A stretch of DNA of 64,000 nt from Thermomonas haemolytica. Its GTDB lineage: Bacteria > Pseudomonadota > Gammaproteobacteria > Xanthomonadales > Xanthomonadaceae. The position numbers and the translations under genes are program-made. Below the pieces are notes generated by a model, which was not told the origin of the DNA, did no database searches, and saw nothing but the letters and a program-made list of their open reading frames with translations. Location: the NCBI RefSeq assembly GCF_004346265.1, contig NZ_SMAP01000007.1, positions 1 to 64,000 of the forward strand, given 5' to 3'. Below are positions 1-9,207 of this stretch, in pieces (position 1 is the stretch's first letter; each line of letters opens with the position of its first letter).

Positions 1-14
1 AACATAGGCCTCAT

Positions 15-249
15 CACGAACGGGAACCGAGCCACACGGCGAATGGAACCCTAGGCCGCAGGACGTACGGGAAAATCCGCTACTCCGTTCGCCCTGAGCG
101 TGTCGAAGGGCGCCGCGGCAGAATCAGGCCGATCGCCGTTCCCGTTCATGGTTCGACAGGCTCACCACGAACGGGAGCATGAGCCTCTTCACGAACGGGA
201 ACCTAGGCTCGCCACGAACGGGAACGCGAGGCTGACCTCGAACGGGAGC
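15..249. repeat. Degenerate array of short CACGAACGGGAAC-type units
   Basis: Five close copies of the 13-base unit CACGAACGGGAAC lie at 15-27, 166-178, 190-202, 213-225 and 237-249, with an inverted partial copy (GTTCCCGTTC) at 138-147. A related element, CCGTTCGCCCTGAGCGT, is at 85-101. Between 150 and 175 the array contains GTTCGACAGGCTCACCACGA, a form of extragenic repeat that I recall from many proteobacterial genomes. No convincing gene is visible in 1-300: the open frames across it only translate the repeats. It lies just downstream of the last gene of the polysaccharide locus. Role unknown. Confidence 0.75.
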
Positions 250-300
250 GCAAGCCCCACGCCGAATGAGAATTTGGCTTCGCGCGCGCGGAGCTCAGCC

Positions 301-1416
301 TCACTCCACGTCCGGCAGGGCAGCGCGATTGCTTTCCGGGCAGGCTGGCGCGCGGCGCAGGCGACGGAAGAAGGCCACGGCGCGCTCGCGGCGCGTAGTC
401 AGCCAGTACCAGCCGACGCACAGCAGGACGAAGGCCAGCAGCAGCAGCGGCGGCGGCACCTGCATGCGCTTGAGCCAGGCCGCGCAGAAGCCGCACAGCA
501 GGCTGAACCAGGCCAGGTGCACGGCGGCGCGGGTCGGCCCGAAGCCGGCGTCCTGCATGATGTGGTGGATATGGTCGCGCCCGGCCGAGAACGGCGAGCG
601 CCCTTCCTGCAGGCGGCGCACGATCAGCACCAGGCAGTCCATCACCGGGATCGGCAGCATCCACAGCGCCAGCACCGGGATCACCGGATGCGCCGGGGTC
701 TGGGTCAGGCGGAAGCTGACCCAGGCGATCACCAGCCCCAGCATCGCGCTGCCGGCATTGCCCAGGAACACCTTGGCGCGCGGCCGCCACGGCAGGCGCA
801 TGTTCCACAGCAGGAAGCCGGCCAGCGCCCCCACCAGCACCGACAGCCGCTCCGCCAGCAATGCGTTCCCGGAGTAGATCGCCGCCGCGGTCAGCATCGC
901 CAGCGCCGCCAGCCCGAGCAGCCCGCACAGGCCGTCGGCACCGTCGATCATGTTCATCGCATTGATCACGCCGAGGGTGGCGAAGATGGTGAACGGCACC
1001 GACAGCCAGCCCAGCGCGGTCGGGCTCATCCCGAACACCGGGCCGATGTACTCCACCCGCACCCCGCCCCAATAGATGATGAGCAGCGCCGCCGCGGTCT
1101 GGCAGAGGATCCGCCAGTACCAGCGCAGGTCGTACAGGTCATCCAGCACGCCGAGCACGATCAGCAACCCCGAAGCCGCCAGGAAGGAATAGGCCGCCGG
1201 ACTGCGGGCACCGGTCCAGAAAAACAGGACGGTAATCACCAGGAAAATGGCGATGCCGCCGGTGATCGGGGTCGCCACCGCGTGATCCTTGCGCCCGGCC
1301 GGATGGTCCAGCAGGTTCAACCGGCGCGCCAGCGGCTGCAAGAGCCACAGCAACGCCGCGGTGAGGGCGAAGGCCGCCAGCGTGGCCCCAAAGTCAATCC
1401 CCATCGAATCCAGCAT
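301..1416 (-). CDS. WecA/WbpL-like undecaprenyl-phosphate sugar-1-phosphate transferase
   Basis: Integral membrane enzyme of the MraY/WecA family. It would start a repeat unit by moving a HexNAc-1-phosphate from its UDP form onto undecaprenyl phosphate at the inner membrane. Visible family motifs are the Asp pair in GVLDDLYDLRW, the catalytic loop NMIDGADGLCG, FLGNAGSAMLGL and the cytoplasmic HIHHIMQDAG near the C-terminus, with about ten hydrophobic helices between them. The start at 1416 is chosen because AAGGAGG (1429-1423) sits six bases upstream; an adjacent ATG at 1419 and a longer form from 1455 are also open. It is the last gene of the minus-strand polysaccharide locus. The nearby UDP-L-FucNAc genes suggest possible substrates, but the sugar cannot be told from sequence. 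Confidence 0.88.
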   Translation of the reverse strand: MLDSMGIDFGATLAAFALTAALLWLLQPLARRLNLLDHPAGRKDHAVATPITGGIAIFLVITVLFFWTGARSPAAYSFLAASGLLIVLGVLDDLYDLRWYWRILCQTAAALLIIYWGGVRVEYIGPVFGMSPTALGWLSVPFTIFATLGVINAMNMIDGADGLCGLLGLAALAMLTAAAIYSGNALLAERLSVLVGALAGFLLWNMRLPWRPRAKVFLGNAGSAMLGLVIAWVSFRLTQTPAHPVIPVLALWMLPIPVMDCLVLIVRRLQEGRSPFSAGRDHIHHIMQDAGFGPTRAAVHLAWFSLLCGFCAAWLKRMQVPPPLLLLAFVLLCVGWYWLTTRRERAVAFFRRLRRAPACPESNRAALPDVE

Positions 1417-1499
1417 CATCTGCCTCCTTGCTTCCCCATCAGGATTGGCGTTCATGCAAATGCCATCCAGCTATATGCCCCACTTCCTCGGGCACCCCC

Positions 1500-2513
1500 T
1501 CAGCCGGCCTGATAATACTCCTTATACCACTGCACGAACCGTGCTACCCCCTCCTCCACCGGCACCACCGGGCGGTAGCCCACGTCGGCGATGAGGTCGG
1601 AGACATCGGCCTCGGTGTCGGGCACGTCGCCAGGCTGCAGCGGCAACAGCTCCATCTGCGCCTTGCGGCCCAGGTGCTGCTCCAACACTTCGATATAGCG
1701 CAGCAGTTCTACCGGCTGTTCGTTACCGATGTTGTACAGCCGATAAGGTGCTACCCCGCTGGTGGCTGGATCGGGCCGTGCGCCCGACCAGGCCGGGTCC
1801 TTGCCCGGCAACCGATCCAGCGTGCGCACCACGCCCTCCACGATGTCATCCACATAGGTGAAGCTGCGCTTGTGGCGGCCGTGGTTGAACACCCGGATCG
1901 GCTTGCCTTCGAGGATGGCGCGGGTGAACAGGAACAACGCCATGTCCGGCCGTCCCCACGGGCCATACACGGTGAAGAAGCGTAGCCCGGTGCACGGGAT
2001 ACCGTACAGGTGGGCGTAGCTGTGCGCCATCATCTCGTTGGCTTTCTTGCTGGCCGCGTACAGCGTCAACGGATGCTCGGCCGAAGCATGCTCCGAGAAC
2101 GGCATCGCCGTATTGGCGCCGTATACCGAGCTGGTGGAGGCATACACCAGGTGCTCGACGCCATGATGGCGGCAGCCCTCCAACACGTGCAGGAAGCCGA
2201 CCACGTTGCTCTGCACGTACACATGCGGATTCTCCGCGGCATAGCGCACGCCCGCCTGCGCGGCCAGGTTGATCACGCGCTGCGGTTTATGGGTGGCAAA
2301 CACCTGCTCCATCGCCGCACGGTCCGCCAGATCCGCGGTGATGTGGGTATACCCCGGCACATCGATCAGTCGCGCCAGTCGCGCCTGCTTCAGGGTGACG
2401 TCGTAGTAATCGTTGAGATTGTCCAGGCCGATGACATCGTCGCCGCGCGCCAACAGGCGCTGGGCGACGTGGGAGCCGATGAAGCCGGCGGTGCCGGTGA
2501 CGAGGATTTTCAT
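1500..2513 (-). CDS. NAD-dependent epimerase, UDP-glucuronate 4-epimerase-like
   Basis: Extended short-chain dehydrogenase/reductase that would interconvert UDP-glucuronate and UDP-galacturonate, or a related UDP-uronate, in the cytoplasm. The N-terminus has the NAD-binding motif [11 protein letters not shown]. Catalytic residues are visible as ASTSSVYG and the YxxxK pair in YAASKKANE. The opening [20 protein letters not shown] is characteristic of the glucuronate epimerase subfamily, and about 337 residues is the usual size. The ATG at 2513 is preferred over an upstream open frame because AAAGGA lies at a suitable distance. It sits between rfbA and the WecA-like gene. Its substrate could be the UDP-HexNAc uronate made by the TviB-type enzyme in the same locus; that is inference. 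Confidence 0.88.
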   Translation of the reverse strand: MKILVTGTAGFIGSHVAQRLLARGDDVIGLDNLNDYYDVTLKQARLARLIDVPGYTHITADLADRAAMEQVFATHKPQRVINLAAQAGVRYAAENPHVYVQSNVVGFLHVLEGCRHHGVEHLVYASTSSVYGANTAMPFSEHASAEHPLTLYAASKKANEMMAHSYAHLYGIPCTGLRFFTVYGPWGRPDMALFLFTRAILEGKPIRVFNHGRHKRSFTYVDDIVEGVVRTLDRLPGKDPAWSGARPDPATSGVAPYRLYNIGNEQPVELLRYIEVLEQHLGRKAQMELLPLQPGDVPDTEADVSDLIADVGYRPVVPVEEGVARFVQWYKEYYQAG

Positions 2514-2615
2514 GTTGGTCCTTTGCAGCGCCGTGACGAGCTGCATGACTTAAAGCATCAAAGTTGCCAGATCCACCCGCTTCCGTGAATGCATCCCGGC
2601 TTGCATTTTCTTACG

Positions 2616-3518
2616 CTATCGGTAGCGAAGCCCCGGCAACCCCAGCAAATACTCCCCATATCCACTCTTGCCCAGCGGCTGCGCCAGTGCGCGCAGGGCG
2701 GCATCGTCGATCCAGCCGTTGCGCCAGGCGATCTCCTCCGGGCAGCACACGCGCAGGCCCTGGCGCTTTTCGATGGTCTCCATGTACGCCGCCGCCTCCA
2801 CCAGCGATTCGTGGGTGCCGGTGTCCAGCCAGGCGAAGCCGCGGCCCAGGGTTTCCAGATGCAGGCTGCCGTCCTCGAGGTAGCGGCGGTTGAGGTCGGT
2901 GATCTCCAGCTCGCCGCGCGCAGAAGGCGTCAGTTGCGCCGCAAAATCGCTGGCGCGGCCGTCGTAGAAATACAGGCCGGTGACAGCGTAGTGGGATTTC
3001 GGCTGCGCCGGCTTTTCCTCCAGCCCCACCACCCGGCCGTGGGCGTCGAACTCGGCCACGCCGTAGCGCTGCGGGTCGCGCACCCAGTAGCCGAACACGG
3101 TGGCACCGTCACGACGGGCATCGGCGCGGCGCAGCAGCTCGGTCAGGCCCTGGCCGTGGAAGAGGTTGTCGCCCAGGACCAGACAGCTGGGCGCGCCGGC
3201 CAGAAAGTCGCGGGCGATCAGCAGCGCCTGCGCCAGCCCGTCCGGGCTGGGCTGCACTGCGTATTCGAGACGCATGCCCCACTGGCTGCCATCGCCCAGC
3301 AGACGCTGGAACAAGGCCTGCTCGTGCGGGGTGGTGATGATCAGCACCTCGCGCAGGCCCGCCAGCATCAGCACGCCCAGCGGGTAATAGATCATCGGCT
3401 TGTCGTACACCGGCAGCAGCTGCTTGCTGATCGCCTGGGTGATCGGGTACAGCCGGGTGCCGGAGCCGCCGGCCAGAATGATGCCCTTGCGTTGCGAAGA
3501 TGACGTGTGCGCGCTCAT
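2616..3518 (-). CDS. rfbA: Glucose-1-phosphate thymidylyltransferase
   Basis: RmlA/RfbA makes dTDP-glucose from dTTP and glucose-1-phosphate, the first step of dTDP-deoxysugar synthesis. The nucleotide-binding start [14 protein letters not shown] and the following [17 protein letters not shown] are diagnostic, and 300 residues is slightly longer than the usual 290-295. The C-terminal half keeps the conserved [12 protein letters not shown] region. Its start overlaps the end of rfbB by four bases (ATGA), so the two are translationally coupled. No rfbC or rfbD follows; the next gene is a UDP-uronate epimerase. Confidence 0.96.
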   Translation of the reverse strand: MSAHTSSSQRKGIILAGGSGTRLYPITQAISKQLLPVYDKPMIYYPLGVLMLAGLREVLIITTPHEQALFQRLLGDGSQWGMRLEYAVQPSPDGLAQALLIARDFLAGAPSCLVLGDNLFHGQGLTELLRRADARRDGATVFGYWVRDPQRYGVAEFDAHGRVVGLEEKPAQPKSHYAVTGLYFYDGRASDFAAQLTPSARGELEITDLNRRYLEDGSLHLETLGRGFAWLDTGTHESLVEAAAYMETIEKRQGLRVCCPEEIAWRNGWIDDAALRALAQPLGKSGYGEYLLGLPGLRYR

Positions 3519-4570
3519 GCGGCGGTCCCGATGCGTTCCAGGCGGTAAGAACCATCCAGCACCCGCGCCACCCAGTCCTGATGCGCGAGGTACCAGTCCA
3601 CGGTCTCGGCCAGGCCCTGTTCGAAGCTGCGCGCCGGCGCCCAGCCCAGCTCGCGGCGCAGCTTGCCGGCGTCGATGGCGTAGCGGCGGTCGTGGCCGGG
3701 ACGGTCCTGCACGAAGGTGATCTGCGATTCGCGCGGGCGTCCGTCCGCGCGCGGGCGACGCGCATCCAGCAGCGCGCAGATCGCCTTCACCACCTCGATG
3801 TTCCGGCGCTCGGCATTGCCGCCGATGTTGTAGGTCTGCCCCACCCGGCCGCCGGCCAGCACCGCGCGGATCGCCGCACAGTGGTCGGCCACATGCAGCC
3901 AGTCGCGCACCTGCCCGCCATCGCCATACACCGGCAGCGGCTCGCCGGCCAGGGCCTTGGCGATCACCAGCGGGATGAGCTTCTCCGGGAACTGGTAGGG
4001 GCCGTAGTTGTTGCTGCAGTGGGTGGTCAGCGTGGGCAGCCCGTAGGTGTGGTGGAAGGCCCGCACCAGGTGGTCGGACGCGGCCTTGGACGCGGCATAG
4101 GGCGAGTTCGGCGCATACGGCGTGTCCTCGTTAAAGGCGCCGGTCTCGCCCAGGCTGCCGTACACCTCGTCGGTGGAGACGTGCAGGAAGCGGAACCCGT
4201 CGCGCCCTGCCGCATCCAACGTTTTCCAGTGGTCGCGCACCGCCTCCAGCAGGGCCAGGGTGCCGACCACGTTGGTCTGGATGAAGGCCGCCGGGCCGTC
4301 GATGGAACGGTCCACGTGGCTCTCGGCGGCGAAGTTCAGCACCGCGTCCGGGCGATGCTCGGCCAGCAGGCGCGCCACCAGCGCGCGATCGCCGATGTCG
4401 CCGTGCACGAATACATGCAGCGGATGCCCCTCGACCGACGCAAGAGTGTCGCGATTGCCGGCATAGGTCAGCGCGTCCAGATTCACCACCCGCACCCCGC
4501 GTGCGACCGCGTCCAGCACGAAGTTGCCGCCGATGAAACCGGCGCCGCCGGTGACGAGCCAGGTGGTCAT
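3515..4570 (-). CDS. rfbB: dTDP-glucose 4,6-dehydratase
   Basis: RmlB/RfbB converts dTDP-glucose to dTDP-4-keto-6-deoxyglucose. NAD binds at [12 protein letters not shown]; the active-site STDEVYGS and the YxxxK pair in YAASKAASD are present, and the length (351 residues) fits the family. The ATG at 4570 has a purine-rich GGAGGGAAGGGGA directly upstream; the longer frame begins at a TTG and is unlikely. A 160-base spacer separates it from wbuB upstream, so rfbBA may have its own promoter, although I could not identify a strong one. It is coupled to rfbA by an ATGA overlap. Confidence 0.96.
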   Translation of the reverse strand: MTTWLVTGGAGFIGGNFVLDAVARGVRVVNLDALTYAGNRDTLASVEGHPLHVFVHGDIGDRALVARLLAEHRPDAVLNFAAESHVDRSIDGPAAFIQTNVVGTLALLEAVRDHWKTLDAAGRDGFRFLHVSTDEVYGSLGETGAFNEDTPYAPNSPYAASKAASDHLVRAFHHTYGLPTLTTHCSNNYGPYQFPEKLIPLVIAKALAGEPLPVYGDGGQVRDWLHVADHCAAIRAVLAGGRVGQTYNIGGNAERRNIEVVKAICALLDARRPRADGRPRESQITFVQDRPGHDRRYAIDAGKLRRELGWAPARSFEQGLAETVDWYLAHQDWVARVLDGSYRLERIGTAA

Positions 4571-4732
4571 TCCCCTTCCCTCCAAAGCAACTGCGCCCCG
4601 CCTCCATTAGCCATGCAAGAAGTTACTGGGAGAGCCCGGCATTGAAGGATAGCTGGGTTGGTTGGGGTTGGGCACGGTGGTTGACGGCGAACTGGGCGAA
4701 GGATACGGCCGCAGATGCTATGCGTTCTGATC

Positions 4733-5932
4733 TCAGGCATCCCGATGCTGCGCGGACTCCTGCAAAGAGGCCGCCACCTGGTGCGCCGCACTGGCTGGAG
4801 AAAACATCCGCTTGGCCAATGCCGCGCCGGCGCCTCCCATCTGCGCGCGCAGGCCAGGGGACTCTATTAACTTGATTGCCTGCGCATACAGCAATGCCGG
4901 ATTGTCACCGGCCACAACCAACCCGACCCCCTCGCGTTCGACTAACGCCACCAGATCGTTATTGGAATTGACGCGCGCCAGTACCGGCAGCCCGGCGTGC
5001 AAGTAAGTGAGGAGCTTGCCAGGGATGTTGTGGGTGGCGTGCGCTGGGTGAAGGGCAACGATGCCCACGTGACAGCGCGCCAGCAGCGCCGGCAATACTT
5101 CGGGCGCCACTTCATCCAATACGCACAGGTTATCCAACCCGCCTGCCAAAGCTTTGAGGCGTGCGGCCTCGCTACCGCGTCCGACAAACACGAAGCCAAC
5201 ATCTGGTCGATCCACCAGGCGCCGGGCCAGCTCTACGAAGGCATCCATGTCCTGTGCGACACCCATGTTGCCCGCGTAAACGAAATTGATGCGACCGTCC
5301 AATGCACCCAGCGACGGACATGCGTCTGGCGCCGATCTGGCAGGAGCAGACAACCAGTTGTGCAGCACTTCGATCCGCGTTCCAGCCGGGGCATCTTTTG
5401 CCACCAGCTCAACGTTGGAAGGTGTCTGCACGCCGATTACGTCCGCCTGCCGGTACTGGAAGCGCTCGATCCATTTGAAAAAGCGATAGGGCAGCGCCAC
5501 CCTGCGCATCACCCCCGCATCCACTGCCCAGTCCGGGAACAGGTCACGAACGATCAGATAGCCGGGACAGGCATGCCGCCGCTTCAACGCACGGACCAGC
5601 GGCCCCAGGAAAATCGTGGGTGAGTACCAGACCACGCCGTCCCAATGATCATTGCGCAACGCACTGCGCCGCAACCCTCGCACCAAGATCCAGGGCAGCA
5701 CCAGTTCGGCCAGCGTTCGGCGCCAGTACGGCACGTCTTTCGTCCGCGGCGCAGGTACCCGCAGCACCTGCACATCGCCTTCGCTTTCCAGCCGTTCCAC
5801 GCCATCCAATGCGGGCGTCAACACCAACGGACGATACCCCTGCGCAGCCAGCGCCTGCGCCAGATCGCGCATCTGCAATGCACCCGAGATCCGTGCAGGC
5901 GGATAGGTATCGATGACCAGCAACAGGCGCAT
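4733..5932 (-). CDS. wbuB: Group 1 (GT4) glycosyltransferase, WbuB-like, probable L-FucNAc transferase
   Basis: GT-B fold glycosyltransferase predicted to add N-acetyl-L-fucosamine to the lipid-linked repeat unit at the cytoplasmic face. The N-terminal LLVIDTYPPARISGALQM and the C-terminal NIPGKLLTYLHAGLPVLA match the WbuB subgroup, which is characteristically found beside fnlABC. The start codon overlaps the stop of fnlC by one base (TGATG), so it is coupled to the genes making its presumed donor. About 399 residues is normal. The family assignment is firm; the donor sugar rests on context. Confidence 0.85.
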   Translation of the reverse strand: MRLLLVIDTYPPARISGALQMRDLAQALAAQGYRPLVLTPALDGVERLESEGDVQVLRVPAPRTKDVPYWRRTLAELVLPWILVRGLRRSALRNDHWDGVVWYSPTIFLGPLVRALKRRHACPGYLIVRDLFPDWAVDAGVMRRVALPYRFFKWIERFQYRQADVIGVQTPSNVELVAKDAPAGTRIEVLHNWLSAPARSAPDACPSLGALDGRINFVYAGNMGVAQDMDAFVELARRLVDRPDVGFVFVGRGSEAARLKALAGGLDNLCVLDEVAPEVLPALLARCHVGIVALHPAHATHNIPGKLLTYLHAGLPVLARVNSNNDLVALVEREGVGLVVAGDNPALLYAQAIKLIESPGLRAQMGGAGAALAKRMFSPASAAHQVAASLQESAQHRDA

Positions 5933-7062
5933 CAGTACCGCTTCCAGACCACCCGGTTCACATAGTCCACGTAGCTGTGGATGATGCGCACCACCTTCGC
6001 GGACACGTTGGGCATGCTGTAATCTGCGACCTGTCGCAGCAAACGCTCGCTGCCGATGGGCTGGGATTCCAGCACTGCCAAGCCCTGCATCACCCGCCCC
6101 GGGTTCATGCCGACCATCATCACCGCCGCCTCCTCCATACCCTCCGGACGCTCGTGCGCATCACGCAGGTTGAGGGCGCGGAAATTGAGGATGGACGCTT
6201 CTTCATTGATGGTGCCGCTGTCGGACAGTACCGCCTTGGCATCCTGTTGCAACCGCACGTAGTCGCTGAAACCAAGCGGCTTGAGCAGCTGGACGCGCGC
6301 ATCCAGCGTGACTCCCAACGCGTCGATGCGCTTGCGGGTACGCGGATGGGTAGAAACCACCACCGGCATGTCGTAGTGCGCTGCCACGGTGTTCAGGATT
6401 TCCACCAGACCGGTAAAATTGCGGTCGGACTCGATGTTCTCCTCACGATGTGCGCTAACCGCAAAATAGCGGCCCGCCTCCAGTCCCAGGCGCGGTAGCA
6501 CATCCGACGCGACGATCCTCGGCGCATAGTGCGCCAGCACTTCGCACATCGGGCTGCCAGTCTTGATGATCCGATCTGGCGGCAGGCCTTCCGCCAACAG
6601 ATATTCACGGGCGATATCGCTGTAGGTCAGGTTGATGTCCGCGGTATGGTCCACGATACGGCGATTGATCTCCTCCGGCACCCGCATGTCGAAGCAGCGG
6701 TTGCCGGCCTCCATGTGGAAGGTAGGGATCTTGCGGCGTTTGGCCGGAATCACCGCCAGGCAGCTATTGGTATCGCCCAACACCAGGACTGCGTCTGGCT
6801 GGATCTGCGCCAGCGCCGCATCGGCTGCGATGATCACCTTGCCGATGGTTTCCGCACCGGTGGCACCTGCCGCTTCCAGGAAGACATCGGGTTTACGGAT
6901 GCCCAGGTCCTCGAAGAAGATGCCGTTGAGTTCGTAGTCATAATTCTGGCCGGTATGCACCAGCACGTGATCGCAATGGGCATCCAGCGCGGCCATGACC
7001 CGCGACAGGCGAATGATTTCAGGGCGGGTGCCGACGATGGTGGCGACTTTCAACTTGCGCAT
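5932..7062 (-). CDS. fnlC: UDP-N-acetylglucosamine 2-epimerase family, FnlC/WbjD/CapG (UDP-L-FucNAc synthesis)
   Basis: Non-hydrolysing 2-epimerase family (WecB fold). In this setting it carries out the final C2 epimerisation that yields UDP-N-acetyl-L-fucosamine. Motifs seen are the N-terminal GTRPEIIRLSRV, HTGQNYD, HREENIE and the nucleotide-binding SDSGTINEEASIL. The length of 376 residues is typical. It begins two bases after the fnlB stop and ends inside the wbuB start. The alternative reading as a ManNAc-producing WecB is less likely because fnlA and fnlB are directly upstream. Confidence 0.93.
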   Translation of the reverse strand: MRKLKVATIVGTRPEIIRLSRVMAALDAHCDHVLVHTGQNYDYELNGIFFEDLGIRKPDVFLEAAGATGAETIGKVIIAADAALAQIQPDAVLVLGDTNSCLAVIPAKRRKIPTFHMEAGNRCFDMRVPEEINRRIVDHTADINLTYSDIAREYLLAEGLPPDRIIKTGSPMCEVLAHYAPRIVASDVLPRLGLEAGRYFAVSAHREENIESDRNFTGLVEILNTVAAHYDMPVVVSTHPRTRKRIDALGVTLDARVQLLKPLGFSDYVRLQQDAKAVLSDSGTINEEASILNFRALNLRDAHERPEGMEEAAVMMVGMNPGRVMQGLAVLESQPIGSERLLRQVADYSMPNVSAKVVRIIHSYVDYVNRVVWKRY

Positions 7063-7064
7063 GC

Positions 7065-8171
7065 TTACACCCTGCTTGCCACGGTATCCGGCTTCTGCCG
7101 GTCGAAGATTTCATTGGCCCAAAGCATCACCACCAGATCGTCCTCGCCGATATTGGTGATGTCGTGCGCCCAGCCGGGGATTGTTTCCACCACCAGCGGC
7201 TCATCGCCGTGGCTGACCACCTCGAACGTCTCATTAGTCAGCAGGTGACGGAAGCGGTAGCGGGCACGGCCCTTGATGACCAGGAATTTCTCGGTCTTGG
7301 TGTGATGGTAGTGACCACCACGGGTGACACCGGGATGCGCGGTGAAGAAGGAAAACTGCCCGCAATCCGGCGTTTTCAGCATTTCCACGAACACGCCGCG
7401 CGCATCTGCGTACTTCGGGACGCTGTAGCTGAACGCCTGCGGTGGCAGGAAGCTGACGTAGGTGGCATACAACGCCCGCACCAGCCCGGTACCCACCCGC
7501 TCGGTGACCAGCGTGCTGCGCACGTTCTTGAAGGCTTCAATCTGGCGGGCCAGATCGCCAACCGTAATCGCATGCACGGGCCCGGCCTCGGCCTGCCGCA
7601 CCCCCCGCCCCGGCTCTGCCAGGAACTGCAGGAACTCAGCCACGACATCATCCACATATACCAACTGCACCAACGCATCAGGGTTGTCGATACGGACGGG
7701 CAACCCGCGTGCGATGTTGTGGCAGAAAGTAGCCACGGCGCTGTTGTAATTGGGGCGACTCCACTTGCCGAACACATTGGCCAGGCGATACAGGGCCACG
7801 GGTGCGCCCGTGCGTTCCCCGTAAGCGGCCAGATGCGCCTCGGCCTGGCGCTTGCTCATGCCATAGGGGTTATCGCGTTGGGCCTGGATCGACGAGGCGA
7901 ACGCCACGGGAATGGCACGACCGGCGCTCGCCAACGCATCGCACAACGTGGCGGTGAAATCAGCGTTGCCCGCAAAGAACTCTGCCGGATCCTGCGGACG
8001 GTTGACGCCCGCCAAGTGGATGACCGCATCCGCCTCTGCAGCCGAGACCCGCAGATCGTGCGCGCTGCTGGCGCGGGTAATGGGAAGAACCTCAAAGCCC
8101 TCCCGCTCACCCAGTGCCACGCGCAGGTTCTGGCCGATGAAACCGTCGGCACCGGTCACCAGGACCTTCAC
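7065..8171 (-). CDS. fnlB: Bifunctional SDR-cupin, FnlB/WbjC/CapF (UDP-L-FucNAc synthesis)
   Basis: Two-domain enzyme of the CapF type. An N-terminal NADPH-binding SDR domain (roughly residues 1-245, starting VLVTGADGFIGQNL, with the shifted catalytic Tyr/Lys near YGMSKRQAEA) is followed by a C-terminal cupin (about 250-368). The cupin shows the metal-binding cluster RGGHYHHTKTEKFLV and a later His in PGWAHDITN. In studied homologues the cupin epimerises C3 and the SDR reduces C4. The start is a GTG at 8171, one base after the fnlA stop; no in-frame ATG lies between. Length (368 residues) matches the family. Confidence 0.94.
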   Translation of the reverse strand: MKVLVTGADGFIGQNLRVALGEREGFEVLPITRASSAHDLRVSAAEADAVIHLAGVNRPQDPAEFFAGNADFTATLCDALASAGRAIPVAFASSIQAQRDNPYGMSKRQAEAHLAAYGERTGAPVALYRLANVFGKWSRPNYNSAVATFCHNIARGLPVRIDNPDALVQLVYVDDVVAEFLQFLAEPGRGVRQAEAGPVHAITVGDLARQIEAFKNVRSTLVTERVGTGLVRALYATYVSFLPPQAFSYSVPKYADARGVFVEMLKTPDCGQFSFFTAHPGVTRGGHYHHTKTEKFLVIKGRARYRFRHLLTNETFEVVSHGDEPLVVETIPGWAHDITNIGEDDLVVMLWANEIFDRQKPDTVASRV

Positions 8172-8172
8172 G

Positions 8173-9207
8173 TCAATCCACCGGCACGGCAGGACGGCCT
8201 GCCACCAGATCGCGGATGAAGTCCAGCTTCATCAATAGTGACTTCATTCCCTCCACATCCAACCGCTCGGTGTTGGCGGAGGTATAGTCCTGCGCTTCGC
8301 TGATCCTGCGCTCGCCCTGCTCCACATACTTTCCGTAATTCAGATCGCGCAGGTCCGGCGGCACGCGGAAATAGCCCGGAAGATCCTGCGCATGGGCCAT
8401 TTCCTCGCGGCTGAGCAGGGTCTCATGCTTCTTTTCGCCGTGGCGTGTGCCGATGATCTGGATGGGATGATCCGGTTTACCCAGCAGCTGGGTCAGGGCC
8501 TGCGCCAGCGTATGCATGGTCGCTGCGGGTGCCTTCTGCACGAAGATATCGCCGCTGTTGCCATGCTCGAAGGCGTACAGCACCAGATCCACCGCATCGT
8601 CCAGGGTCATCATGAACCGGGTCATTTCCGGGTCGGTGATGGTGATCGGCTGGCCGGCATTGATCTGATTGACGAACAAGGGAATCACCGAACCGCGCGA
8701 GGCCATCACGTTGCCATAGCGGGTTCCGCAGATCGTGGTCCTGGCCGGATCGACGTTGCGGGACTTGGCCACGAACACCTTCTCCATCATCGCCTTGGAA
8801 ATACCCATGGCATTGATGGGGTAGACCGCCTTGTCGGTGCTCAGGCAGATCATGCGTTTCACGCCGGACTGGATGGCCGCCTCGGTGGCATTTTCCGTAC
8901 CGATGACATTGGTCTTCACCGCTTCCATCGGATGGAACTCGCAGGACGGCACCTGCTTCAGCGCCGCGGCATGGAACACGTAGTCCACCCTGCGCATCGC
9001 ATTCATCACGCTGGCCGGGTCGCGCACGTCGCCGATGTAGAACTTCAGCTTGTCAGACACGTAGCGCTTGCGCATGTCGTCCTGCTTTTTCTCGTCGCGG
9101 CTGAGGATGCGGATTTCGGCAATATCCGTCTGCAGGAAGCGACGGAGGACGGCGTTGCCGAATGAACCTGTACCGCCACTGATCAAGAGTGTCTTGCCAC
9201 TAAACAT
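8173..9207 (-). CDS. fnlA: UDP-GlcNAc 4,6-dehydratase/5-epimerase, FnlA/WbjB/CapE
   Basis: First enzyme of UDP-L-FucNAc synthesis. It removes water across C4-C6 of UDP-GlcNAc and inverts C5. The NADP-binding start ISGGTGSFGNAVLRRF and the catalytic segment TDKAVYPINAMGISKAM (the Met-for-Tyr form of the SDR motif) are typical of the inverting dehydratase group. Length is 344 residues. An SD-like TGGAG lies seven bases before the ATG. The stop of the upstream glycosyltransferase abuts the start, so it is co-transcribed in the 15.5-4.7 kb run. Confidence 0.95.
   Translation of the reverse strand: MFSGKTLLISGGTGSFGNAVLRRFLQTDIAEIRILSRDEKKQDDMRKRYVSDKLKFYIGDVRDPASVMNAMRRVDYVFHAAALKQVPSCEFHPMEAVKTNVIGTENATEAAIQSGVKRMICLSTDKAVYPINAMGISKAMMEKVFVAKSRNVDPARTTICGTRYGNVMASRGSVIPLFVNQINAGQPITITDPEMTRFMMTLDDAVDLVLYAFEHGNSGDIFVQKAPAATMHTLAQALTQLLGKPDHPIQIIGTRHGEKKHETLLSREEMAHAQDLPGYFRVPPDLRDLNYGKYVEQGERRISEAQDYTSANTERLDVEGMKSLLMKLDFIRDLVAGRPAVPVD

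Noticed and set aside
100-1512. Long plus-strand open frame of 470 codons across the left end
   Set aside because: It translates the repeat array and then the reverse strand of the WecA-like gene; His/Gln/Arg-rich composition is typical of antisense frames in high-GC DNA.
4571-4732. Promoter for rfbBA in the 160-base gap
   Set aside because: No pair of -35/-10 elements with acceptable spacing stands out; left unannotated.
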